Below are positions 27,618 through 35,872 of a stretch of 64,000 bases of DNA, piece after piece. How positions within the stretch are numbered: position 1 is the stretch's first letter; each line of letters opens with the position of its first letter. The translations under genes and the position numbers were made by a program. The notes under the pieces were generated by a model. The model saw only the letters and a program-made list of their open reading frames with translations. It was not told the origin of the DNA and ran no database searches. This DNA comes from JACMJL01 sp963791805 (GTDB taxonomy: Bacteria > Bacillota > Clostridia > Clostridiales > Clostridiaceae), in assembly GCA_963791805.1 (NCBI GenBank), contig CAWBTU010000004.1, positions 372,001-436,000 on the forward strand, given 5' to 3'.

Positions 27618-28075
27618 GATTGACCTCCTCCTAATTCTATAAATTTAGTATGCTCAGTAACATATTCTTGCATGGTGTTCACTACTTTATTGCTATCTAC
27701 TATATGTATGTTTAGATTATCTACGTTTGGAAATTCCATTATATTTTCTATTGCTATGTGTATATCATGTAATTTTGAAATTTCATGTATCCATTTGTTG
27801 CAGTTAGTACTTATGCCTCCGTAATACTCATTATTGGGCTGAAATATCATTAATATTAGTGTCTTAACACTGCTAGTCAAGTCTCGTGGAGATATGATAC
27901 CACGCAATGGACTATCTATAGCTACGCTTTCACCTATGACTGCTGATTCATCTATATCTTTTATTATTTCTTTTACAAGGGGATTCTGTATCCATTCCTT
28001 TTTATAGTTTAAATCAAAGTACCTGTTAACTTTAAAAATTGTATGTTCTGTTATTTCAAATTTTATATGCAACAT
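27614..28075 (-). CDS. DUF4869 family protein
   Basis: The sequence follows the DUF4869 pattern: YFDLNYKKEWIQNPLVKEIIKDIDES near the N-terminus, DSPLRGIISPRDLTSSVKTLILM in the middle, NKWIHEISKLHDIHIAIENIMEFP later. Members occur in Firmicutes in variable regions, often near LRR proteins; the function is unknown. The start MLHIKFEITEH has GGGGG about 8 bases upstream; 27 more open codons before it are discarded. Confidence 0.7.
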   Translation of the reverse strand: MLHIKFEITEHTIFKVNRYFDLNYKKEWIQNPLVKEIIKDIDESAVIGESVAIDSPLRGIISPRDLTSSVKTLILMIFQPNNEYYGGISTNCNKWIHEISKLHDIHIAIENIMEFPNVDNLNIHIVDSNKVVNTMQEYVTEHTKFIELGGGQS

Positions 28076-28233
28076 AATGTTACCCCCTTCATACAATCTG
28101 TTTTTAGATCCAAATAGCTTCATTTTCAATGTCTTCATACGAAAATGAAGGTACAACCCTATAAACCATATTCATTAATACTTCGATATTTTTTTCTTCA
28201 ATGCCCTCACACTTATCTATTACATTTACAAGC

Positions 28234-28518
28234 TCATCCTGTATTGGATTTGCTGTATTCTATCTTATATGTTTCAGTGTATTTAAGGTTGTTAATTTCA
28301 AACAAATACTCAATGTCTATATACTCTTCTCCCCAGTTTGTTTCTACAGCTACATAACCTATCTCTATTACAAATTCGTTTACCTTTAATAACTCTGTTA
28401 TTGCTGCTGGTGATGTATAACTCAATTCCTCACCTAGAAAATTAATTGTTATAATGCCATTTTCTAGTGTAATTGTTCCACTTAACCCTTTGTCTTCAAT
28501 TGTCAATACGCTACTCAA
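28234..28518 (-). CDS. Small unknown protein, apparently cut short by a frameshift
   Basis: A 94-residue frame starting at TTG with GAGAGG 9 bases upstream, overlapping the end of the nucleotidyltransferase gene. Strand-rich (GTITLENGIITINFLGEEL, VEIGYVAVETNWGEEYIDIE). After KIEYSKSN the frame stops, but an adjacent frame continues with PIQDELVNVIDKCEGIEEKN and VLMNMVYRVVPSFSYEDIEN to a stop at 28104. A one-base shift would give about 138 residues. It could be the partner of the nucleotidyltransferase next to it; no family was recognised. Confidence 0.5.
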   Translation of the reverse strand: MSSVLTIEDKGLSGTITLENGIITINFLGEELSYTSPAAITELLKVNEFVIEIGYVAVETNWGEEYIDIEYLFEINNLKYTETYKIEYSKSNTG

Positions 28519-28879
28519 TCCAAATCACCTCTCTCAATATTCTTTCATGTATACCTTCTGGAATTACTGGAAGTCCTTGTAATAATGCGTATTCGTTTAA
28601 CTCCAAATCTGATTTTATTATTGACTGTAAATGCATTATATCTATTTTATAATCACAGTTTGACGTCATATATCCCCATATAAACTCTGTAATTTCAATG
28701 TCATTTTCACCTGCTGCATAAGAGATTACAATGTCTATATCACTTGACTTTTTATTCTTACCTCTAGCAAATGATCCTGTTAAACCGATCCTTGTATCTT
28801 TTAGTATCTCATTAGTTTTCATTTCTTTTAGGAGTTGTAGTACTTGCTCTCTATTTAATATTACTTTCTTTTTTCTCAT
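28511..28879 (-). CDS. MNT-type nucleotidyltransferase domain protein
   Basis: Short nucleotidyltransferase of the pol-beta superfamily with GLTGSFARGKNKKSSDIDIVIS: the GS motif and the D-x-D metal-binding pair. A third acidic residue lies in YKIDIMHLQ. Proteins of this size (123 aa) often form toxin-antitoxin pairs with HEPN proteins, AMP-ylating the toxin; no HEPN partner is obvious, though the frameshifted neighbour could have been one. The start MRKKKVILNRE has GGAGG 6 bases upstream. Confidence 0.8.
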   Translation of the reverse strand: MRKKKVILNREQVLQLLKEMKTNEILKDTRIGLTGSFARGKNKKSSDIDIVISYAAGENDIEITEFIWGYMTSNCDYKIDIMHLQSIIKSDLELNEYALLQGLPVIPEGIHERILREVIWIE

Positions 28880-28921
28880 GTTTGACCTCCATCCCACAGT
28901 ATCTCTATTATTAACATTACG

Positions 28922-29149
28922 TTATTTATTGAACGGATAAACCTCGCCATAAAATAAGCCTTTGTAATCGTAATTACCGAGTACAACTTGTTGATGCTCC
29001 ATATCACTAGCTTCTTTATATCGTGGATGCTTTTTTTCATCAGAACAACATTTTGGACAAATAACATCAGTGTTCATCTTAGATAGAGTTCTAATTGTTA
29101 AAGCCTTACCACAGCGTTGACAGTTCTTAATTTCAAAAAATTCATCCAT
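28922..29149 (-). CDS. Small zinc-finger protein of phage type
   Basis: 75 residues with CQRCGKAL and CPKCCSDEKKHPRY, two cysteine knuckles, followed by HQQVVLGNYDYKGLFYG. Proteins with a cysteine finger and a terminal GNxNYKG motif are common in clostridial prophages and plasmids, without known function. The start MDEFFEIKNCQRC follows a weak GGTGA; it overlaps the upstream 92-residue gene by eight bases. Confidence 0.65.
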   Translation of the reverse strand: MDEFFEIKNCQRCGKALTIRTLSKMNTDVICPKCCSDEKKHPRYKEASDMEHQQVVLGNYDYKGLFYGEVYPFNK

Positions 29150-29420
29150 TTGTTTCACCACAATCCTCTTTGTATATATTGTCTGGCTCACCTTTCTTTA
29201 TGCCGCCCCATTCGCTGGCCCACACGTGTATCACTTTATGATTTACTAATCTAACCACTAATATGACAGTGTCAGTTAAGCTAATTTCGTTGTCGTTAAA
29301 ATTTACTATTTCGCTGTAATCACTATCAATACTCTTATTATATTTATCTAAAATGTAGGCTGATTCTACTAACTCGCTCCCGAACATTGATTTTGCATAA
29401 TTAGTTACATCTACATTCAT
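29142..29420 (-). CDS. Small unknown protein
   Basis: 92 residues starting MNVDVTNYAKSMFGSELVES after GGGGGTG. Mixed helix and strand, no membrane segment, no family recognised. First gene of a four-gene run with the zinc-finger protein, the nucleotidyltransferase and the frameshifted gene. Confidence 0.55.
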   Translation of the reverse strand: MNVDVTNYAKSMFGSELVESAYILDKYNKSIDSDYSEIVNFNDNEISLTDTVILVVRLVNHKVIHVWASEWGGIKKGEPDNIYKEDCGETNG

Positions 29421-29613
29421 CAATACACCCCCATTTCATAAACATTTTTATATAATGGATTGTATTGTATATTATTACTTTTATCAATAGATGGTTTATA
29501 TTTATTTTTTATCCTATTTTTGCCATTTAATTTTAACTAATCTTATGCTATTTAAAATGATACTACTGTACTTATAATTTATATCTATAGCAGTTTTCAT
29601 TGAATATTTTTAC

Positions 29614-29644
29614 AAAAAAGAACACCACATTACATGGTGTCCTT
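29614..29644 (-). terminator. Terminator of the 1249-residue secreted protein
   Basis: GAACACCACAT pairs with ATGTGGTGTTC-type sequence on the minus strand (one G-U), ending in a T6 run. Confidence 0.7.
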
Positions 29645-29665
29645 CTGTTATTTAGTGTATTTATT

Positions 29666-32600
29666 TTAATGTAAATCGGATACCGACACGTTAGTTATAT
29701 AAAAGCGCTTGCTCACGTATAAGTTTTCCATGCTTTGAAGAAATAGGTCATGCCCTTCAAATGTTGTTAAGAAATGAGCTGGCTTTGATTTTGCCTGCTC
29801 TGTCTCGCTTTTCGAGTCTGCTCTGAATTGCGATAGGTTTGCTTTTGAATAAAGGTCTGACTGACCCGTGCATACTGGTGATGTCTTTGGGTCTACTACT
29901 GCTGAACGAATTCCTGGCATGCTATATCCAACATCTAGTGTTGTTGCTTTCCTAACCACTATGATTCCGTCTACAGCTTCCGAGTACCATTTAGAATCTG
30001 GTGCCCATGATGTTACGTCATTACCTTTATTACGTGATAGTGTTTTAAGCAGGTTTGTAATTAATAGTGTTCTATCGTTCAATTGTTTAGCCTCACCTGC
30101 TAAACTTCCTACTGCTTGTGCTTTTGTTAATATTTTTTCTACTGTTACATTACCGCTAGCTACTGGGTTTGTACCATTAATTGAACTTAATGCTCCAATA
30201 TCCCCTATACTCTTTGCTAAGTATATATTACCACTAGTATCTGCTATAACTTTATAAAATACGTCTGTACTATTGTTAGTTGCTACAATATCTAAATCAC
30301 CTTGATTCGCCGCATCACCTTGTTTATCTTTGCCCATTCTATATTTTAATTCTGAACTTGTTACTCCGCTTAGTCCAAGTGCTGATAGACTCTGTCCTGC
30401 GTCTGTTATTTTTATTGACTTGCCATTATTGTCCCATCCATTTGAAGCGTTTGCATCTCCATTTACCCACTGGACAACTCTTAACTCTTCTAATGTTGAT
30501 TTTGCATTTTCTACTGTTGCGTTATGTTCTGCTGCTGCTTTTGATAATGTGTAGTCGTTTGATGGTACTCCACTACACAGTATATTTCTCATGTTGTCAT
30601 CTAATATTGTCTGCCATGTTACAACGGCTACCTTACTATTGGATGCCTTTGTTGAAAGTTGGAAAATAGCTCCCCCAGGTATGACCTGATTCTTACCGCA
30701 CCAAGGTTTTCCTCCATTCACGGCTTTTGCGCTTAAGCTCCATTGAGTTGATGACATTATTAGACTCTCACTCTCATTACTATTTATCCAGGCTGTTTCA
30801 CCAAAATCATTTGCAAGTATCGAGCTATAAAACTGTGACAGTACATTTACATCTTTTTTGACTGTGTCTGCTGTGTTCATGTAGGTCATTCTAATGTATG
30901 GATAAAACTGAATAGGACTAGTATTCTGAACCATTGCTCCTGAACTATGCAATGATGTAGAACCACCGAATGGTGTCGTTGTCATTATTTCAGATGCTAC
31001 TGTATCATTTCCATCTGTTTTATCATTTCTTGTACCCCTATAAACGTTTACGTTTACTTCTCCTGTAATTTCTTGTATGCCTAATCCCTCTACTCCTAAC
31101 TTAGCCAGGAAGTTTATTGGATAATGACCGTTTATTCCTCTGTCTCCTACTGGATTTTTATCGTATTTATTAAGTAAACTTCTCAGGTTTATTGAACTAC
31201 CTTCTTTGTATGATGCTATTGTTGGTATGTCGTTACCCCTCCAAAATACTGTTTGATATTCTGAATTTTGCATATTACCTGCCGCAGCAGTACTAACTAC
31301 CTTGGAACTGAATGCTCCTCCTGCTCCATTTGCCTCTAACAAAGGGTCTATTGTAGCTGAATTCACTACACTGTAGCTAGAAGGAAATAGCTTTAGCCCC
31401 CAATTTGGAACGGATGCATCAGCTGTTGTTACTGCTTTAGATATTTCTGATTCACCAAGTATTAATGGTCCACCTCCTGGTGTTGATGAAATGTGTCTTT
31501 GTAATAGCACAAATAATGTTTTCTCCCCGTCTTTCTTTTTGTTAACGTATACAATTTGTTTAGTTGTTCCTGACTGAGTATTTTTATATGCTTTTACTGC
31601 ATCATCATACTTTTGTTCAGTTGGTGCTGCTGTAAAGTCTTTATTTGTTACAAACCATTTTACTGCGTTATGATAGAATTCATTTCTTACTTCTATTTCT
31701 GGCGGGTTACTACCACGATAAAAAGGTCCTATATAGTCAACTTTTCCGTCCGGGTAAATATCCTCGTAATATTTTATTATGTTATACTCTTTTTTATATC
31801 CAGTTGATGCTTTTAAATCCTTAGGATCTGGTGCTGCTCCTTGTATCTTCCAATCAGTATTCCCAGTCATTTGCTGCCCTGCAACAGGTGCTGTCATGTA
31901 TATATGCATTCCAAAACCTATATTACTGTCTAAATAACTCTTTAATGTTTGAAGTGATGGTTTATCATTATAATTACTTACTGCTGTTATTGGATGTGCT
32001 CCACTGCCTGTCCAATTTTTACCTGTATACATACAAGACCAACCTAAGTTAGTTGTAAGTGTTGTATATGCTCCGCCATTTGTAATTCCATGATTTGTAT
32101 AATACTGTACAAGATTAGCCTCTGTTCCATAGAAGTAATTAGGTGCGGGATTTGTTGGCCCATTATTCCAGTCTGCTGGTCTAAACCAAAATACTGGCTC
32201 TACTACTACAAAGTAGTTGTTCTCTTTCATTACATCTAATGGTGTTTTAGTAGTGTTTACTCCTATTTTATCTTCCATAACCGATATTGCTGCTGCATTG
32301 AATTGGAATACAAATTTACCTTTGATTTTATCTGCATAGTTTAATATGTTGACTGCATTAGCTTCTGAATAGGCCAGTGGTATTTGTTCTAATGATACTT
32401 TATTACTTGATGCTAACGGTATTTGTTCTAGTGATATTTTGTTTTTAACTATTGCGTTACTATTACTAGCTACTGCATTATAATTATTTGTATTCTTTAG
32501 TGAGTATCCACTGGATGTCCAGTTTGAACCTCCAACTATATCTACTATACGGCAATACATATAAACTGCCTCTGCATATGACTTACTAACTGACGAGCAG

Positions 32601-33415
32601 TAGTCCCATTCTCCTTTTAATAAATTACTCACTGTTTCATTATATGGCTTACCTTTTATTATTGTTGAATAATTTCTTTGTGATTTTAGTGACTCTGATT
32701 GGCTTAATATTATATTGAATGCGTGACTAAAATACCCTTGTTCTAGCATCTTAGATGATGCTTCTTCTTCTATGCTTGACCTATAACTAACACTAGTCAT
32801 AATTGACCACTGACTTACTGGTCTAAAGTCTGTAGAAGTACTTTGTGAACCAGATGTTGATACAGATTTATTTACTGGTCGAGTCGAACCATATCCAACC
32901 GCATAAACAGGTTGTGGAGGTGGAGGTAGATTACATTCTATATTATCCAATCCACCCTTGCCATTAAGAAACCACTCTTTAAAGTCATCTCCAGTTGATT
33001 CTGATATTCCATTTGAACAATTTACTGGAAATTTGGGTACTGTCTTTATTGCGCCTTGATCTTTTAAAGTCTGAATTTGTATTGTTCTATAATTACTTGT
33101 ATCAGTACTCAATCCACTCGCTCTTGAATTTGTATAAAAATCATTGCCAAATCCAACTCCCCTAGATGAAGGTTCACAAAATAGTAGGTCCACTGTTGTG
33201 GATACTGTCTTGAAGTCTTTGTTTACTACCGATATTCGGAACCCTGATTGAGCATCATCCCATGTGTATGCTCCATTGGAACCAACTGATCCTCCACCAC
33301 TTCCTCCATTATTATTGTCTCCTACCCCAGCATCTGCAAATACTTGCCTAGGTACACTTGCTATAATCATGACTAAACATATAAACATTGCTATGACTCT
33401 CTTAATTCTTCTCAT
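29666..33415 (-). CDS. Very large secreted protein of the envelope module (unknown)
   Basis: A clear signal peptide opens the protein: basic MRRIKR, hydrophobic VIAMFICLVMIIASV, cut near VFA-DAG. A glycine/serine linker (GVGDNNNGGSGGGSVGSNG) follows, then AYTWDDAQSGFRISVVNKDF, which resembles the start of large secreted proteins seen next to conjugation genes in clostridial elements. A proline run (NLPPPPQPVY) is near residue 165. A 13-residue unit, SLEQIPLA, is duplicated near residues 325-350. No sorting motif or membrane anchor ends the protein. Preceded by GGAGG. Likely an extracellular structural part of the element's surface apparatus; function unproven. Confidence 0.75.
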   Translation of the reverse strand: MRRIKRVIAMFICLVMIIASVPRQVFADAGVGDNNNGGSGGGSVGSNGAYTWDDAQSGFRISVVNKDFKTVSTTVDLLFCEPSSRGVGFGNDFYTNSRASGLSTDTSNYRTIQIQTLKDQGAIKTVPKFPVNCSNGISESTGDDFKEWFLNGKGGLDNIECNLPPPPQPVYAVGYGSTRPVNKSVSTSGSQSTSTDFRPVSQWSIMTSVSYRSSIEEEASSKMLEQGYFSHAFNIILSQSESLKSQRNYSTIIKGKPYNETVSNLLKGEWDYCSSVSKSYAEAVYMYCRIVDIVGGSNWTSSGYSLKNTNNYNAVASNSNAIVKNKISLEQIPLASSNKVSLEQIPLAYSEANAVNILNYADKIKGKFVFQFNAAAISVMEDKIGVNTTKTPLDVMKENNYFVVVEPVFWFRPADWNNGPTNPAPNYFYGTEANLVQYYTNHGITNGGAYTTLTTNLGWSCMYTGKNWTGSGAHPITAVSNYNDKPSLQTLKSYLDSNIGFGMHIYMTAPVAGQQMTGNTDWKIQGAAPDPKDLKASTGYKKEYNIIKYYEDIYPDGKVDYIGPFYRGSNPPEIEVRNEFYHNAVKWFVTNKDFTAAPTEQKYDDAVKAYKNTQSGTTKQIVYVNKKKDGEKTLFVLLQRHISSTPGGGPLILGESEISKAVTTADASVPNWGLKLFPSSYSVVNSATIDPLLEANGAGGAFSSKVVSTAAAGNMQNSEYQTVFWRGNDIPTIASYKEGSSINLRSLLNKYDKNPVGDRGINGHYPINFLAKLGVEGLGIQEITGEVNVNVYRGTRNDKTDGNDTVASEIMTTTPFGGSTSLHSSGAMVQNTSPIQFYPYIRMTYMNTADTVKKDVNVLSQFYSSILANDFGETAWINSNESESLIMSSTQWSLSAKAVNGGKPWCGKNQVIPGGAIFQLSTKASNSKVAVVTWQTILDDNMRNILCSGVPSNDYTLSKAAAEHNATVENAKSTLEELRVVQWVNGDANASNGWDNNGKSIKITDAGQSLSALGLSGVTSSELKYRMGKDKQGDAANQGDLDIVATNNSTDVFYKVIADTSGNIYLAKSIGDIGALSSINGTNPVASGNVTVEKILTKAQAVGSLAGEAKQLNDRTLLITNLLKTLSRNKGNDVTSWAPDSKWYSEAVDGIIVVRKATTLDVGYSMPGIRSAVVDPKTSPVCTGQSDLYSKANLSQFRADSKSETEQAKSKPAHFLTTFEGHDLFLQSMENLYVSKRFYITNVSVSDLH

Positions 33416-33504
33416 AGCGTTACCTCCTTATCTATTAATGCAATTAAGCTTATCAACTCTATTCTCAGCTACACTACAACATTTTTAGGTTATTTTTTTG
33501 TAGC

Positions 33505-35172
33505 TTAGTAAGCTGAAAGTACTGCGTCTGGGTCATTTGGTTGAACTACATATCCACCATTTGCTCCTGCCTCATTTCTAGTTGCAGGATTATCCTCAAC
33601 AACTCCACTAGTTGAACTTGTAGTTGGTGCTGTCGTAGGTTTACTTGGTGTAGTCTCTGTTTTTTGTACTGGCTGTGTAACTGGCTGTACTACAGCTGGT
33701 GTTACTGTCTCTTTTGTAACTGTTTCTGGAGGTAATTGCTGAATTTCTGCTAGACTTGTTCCAAGTTTTTTTGCCTCTCCCTCTAGAAACGCTTGTAACT
33801 CTAAGTCTGTTAGCCCCATACTAGCCATGTTTTTTCTTGCACTGTCTAGTGCTAGTTTGGATTCCCATAGGCTTAAACCTGATGATAATTTCTTAGATGG
33901 GTCGGCTAAGGTTTGTCCTGCTGCGGTTTCTATCCAACCATCACCATAGTTTAATCCATCTTCTGTCTTACCTAAGATTTTAGTCTTATCAGTCACTACC
34001 TTGAATTTAGATGGATTTATTTTACCATATTCAGCTTCACTTAAATATCCAAATGCTTTGTTCTTTGCTATCTGTACATTTACTGATAACATAATAGCTT
34101 CTGCTTTACTGATTGGCTCATCCCATCTTGAGTCTTTTCCACTGATTAAACCTAACTTGTTTGATACTACCATAGCTTTGTATAATTCTGATTGCATGCC
34201 TTTGTTTGGGTTTTGAAGCATATAAGCCAATGTATAAGACTGCCATCTGTCCTTGCTTATCTCCTGGTTGCCTTTTTCAGTTTTGAATCCTGCCTTAAGT
34301 GCTATGTCTCCGCCATTCTTTGTATCATTATATGCTTTGTCTGAACCACTCGCTTTTGCTAATTCTTGTGGAAAGTTTTGTTTTACTAACATGTATACTG
34401 CCTCTGCTCTTGAAATTGAACCTTTATAGGTGTTACCATCTAAACTCTTATCTCCTGCTTTTAAGAAAGCATACTGGTCTACACCTTGTGCATACTTAGT
34501 GTTTGCTGTTTCTCCTCCTACTGCTGTCGCAAATGCTGAGTCAACTTTAATTTCCTTTACACCCTCTTCTGACCTAAACACTAGTGTATAGAACTGTTCT
34601 CTGCTCAACGATTGTGAACCATTAAATGATGAAGGGTCTTTTGAATCGGGTAATAGGTTATAGTATGCGTTTAAAGCTCCTGCTAATGCGTAACTATCAC
34701 TGCTTGAAACATCTGTATACGCTTGGTCTGCTACTTTTCCTATTTTAGTTTTTACTGCACTATCATTCCAATATTTTGTAACGAATGCTTTATTTCTGAA
34801 TGCATCCTCTAAAGTAGTATTACCATTTCTATCGCCTGTTTCATCTACGTACAAGCATCCTGCTTTACCATTAATACCATTGTCCGTTACAATATTGATG
34901 TTAAATATCTCATCGAATCCTTGTCTAAACCCATTATTATAGGTTTTAAGTGCATCAAGTTGAACCCATGCACTATCTGTTTGCTGTGTGCCCTTGACCT
35001 TGATATCATATGAGGGTTTTGCTACTTCAAGTACTATGCTTTGCCCTTTGTTTATCATGTCTACCATATCCTGAGACTTCATTGATGCACAGCCTAAAAG
35101 TTGACTTGAAAGTATTATTAACGTTAACATAGGTATAGTTACTCTCTTAATTCCCATAAACTGTCCTGCCAT
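33505..35172 (-). CDS. Lipoprotein with S-layer-homology-like repeats
   Basis: Lipoprotein signal with lipobox LLGC (lipidated Cys28). Three SLH-like segments follow (SLSREQFYTLVFRSEEG, SISRAEAVYMLVKQNFP and ISKAEAIMLSVNVQ), a type that binds secondary wall polymers. Residues about 445-500 (GLSLWESKLALDS to LPPET) match a segment of the 310-residue protein near 52.3-53.2 kb. A threonine/proline-rich stretch of about 60 residues then leads to a short end, NPATRNEAGANGGYVV. GGAGG precedes the ATG. It probably anchors other surface parts to membrane and wall. Confidence 0.75.
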   Translation of the reverse strand: MAGQFMGIKRVTIPMLTLIILSSQLLGCASMKSQDMVDMINKGQSIVLEVAKPSYDIKVKGTQQTDSAWVQLDALKTYNNGFRQGFDEIFNINIVTDNGINGKAGCLYVDETGDRNGNTTLEDAFRNKAFVTKYWNDSAVKTKIGKVADQAYTDVSSSDSYALAGALNAYYNLLPDSKDPSSFNGSQSLSREQFYTLVFRSEEGVKEIKVDSAFATAVGGETANTKYAQGVDQYAFLKAGDKSLDGNTYKGSISRAEAVYMLVKQNFPQELAKASGSDKAYNDTKNGGDIALKAGFKTEKGNQEISKDRWQSYTLAYMLQNPNKGMQSELYKAMVVSNKLGLISGKDSRWDEPISKAEAIMLSVNVQIAKNKAFGYLSEAEYGKINPSKFKVVTDKTKILGKTEDGLNYGDGWIETAAGQTLADPSKKLSSGLSLWESKLALDSARKNMASMGLTDLELQAFLEGEAKKLGTSLAEIQQLPPETVTKETVTPAVVQPVTQPVQKTETTPSKPTTAPTTSSTSGVVEDNPATRNEAGANGGYVVQPNDPDAVLSAY

Positions 35173-35195
35173 AATACTGTCCTCCTTATTTTTTA

Positions 35196-35675
35196 TTATT
35201 CTAAATTATTTTCTTCCTTGATCCAGTATTGTCTATGATTGCAGTGCTTGTACAAAACAAGACCACTAGTTGTTCTTTCTGATTTTATTGCTCCATTTAT
35301 TTTATCAGCTTCAACCATACTTTTGAATTCCTCTAAACCTATTGTTTTTTCGTAGCCTCTTGAATTTACTAATTTGTATTGACTATTCTCTAAGTATCCA
35401 CTTATAGCTATTAGTATGTATCTGCCTGTCTCTTCTATAGGTCGCCCTGCTCCATTTAATTTATCTGTCTTACTTACATTAAAAGATCCATGAATGCCAC
35501 TTACCATACCATCACTGCCCTTATATAATCCTACTACTAGAACTCCTCGCTTAACTTGTTCGTATACGGCGCCTTTTTCATATATACCTATCTTCTTACT
35601 ATTAGCATCATATATTTTAAATGCTAGTACCATTCCACCCTCGTCAAAAATCCTACCTATAATGTACATACTCAT
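35196..35675 (-). CDS. Two-repeat family protein, member B (unknown)
   Basis: Close to member A: IIGRIFDEGG, VLAFKIYDANSKKIG, KRGVLVVGLYKG, LNGAGRPI, ILIAISGYLENSQYKLVNSRG, then FKSMVEADKINGAIK. No signal peptide although it lies between surface-protein genes, so it is presumably cytoplasmic. An ATG 12 bases after GGAAGG is used; TTG codons closer to that site are possible starts and would add up to four residues. Probably transcribed with the lipoprotein gene. Confidence 0.65.
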   Translation of the reverse strand: MSMYIIGRIFDEGGMVLAFKIYDANSKKIGIYEKGAVYEQVKRGVLVVGLYKGSDGMVSGIHGSFNVSKTDKLNGAGRPIEETGRYILIAISGYLENSQYKLVNSRGYEKTIGLEEFKSMVEADKINGAIKSERTTSGLVLYKHCNHRQYWIKEENNLE

Positions 35676-35825
35676 ATTTTTCAACAACCTTCCTTTTTAA
35701 TATTTATATATTTAAATCGTCATCATGTATATTTTTAGGCTTAATAAATTTATAGAATTAGTGTTGCGTGAATTACCTCTGTAACTTACTTTTGAATATA
35801 AGTATATAACCCAAATTAAATAGAA

Positions 35826-35848
35826 CTGCCACAATTCAATTGTGACAG
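35826..35848 (-). terminator. Terminator of the pilin-LRR gene
   Basis: CTGCCACAATT pairs with AATTGTGACAG (G-U on the minus strand); T-rich sequence follows on that strand. Confidence 0.6.
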
Positions 35849-35872
35849 CCCCATAAATCATTGTTAACTTTA

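Noticed and set aside
28876..29067. Minus-strand 63-codon frame
   Set aside because: Overlaps the zinc-finger gene in another frame; the zinc-finger frame has the cysteine motifs and family pattern.
29868..30669. Plus-strand frames of about 129 codons each
   Set aside because: Antisense to the 1249-residue secreted protein; no ribosome site and leucine-rich composition from reverse reading.
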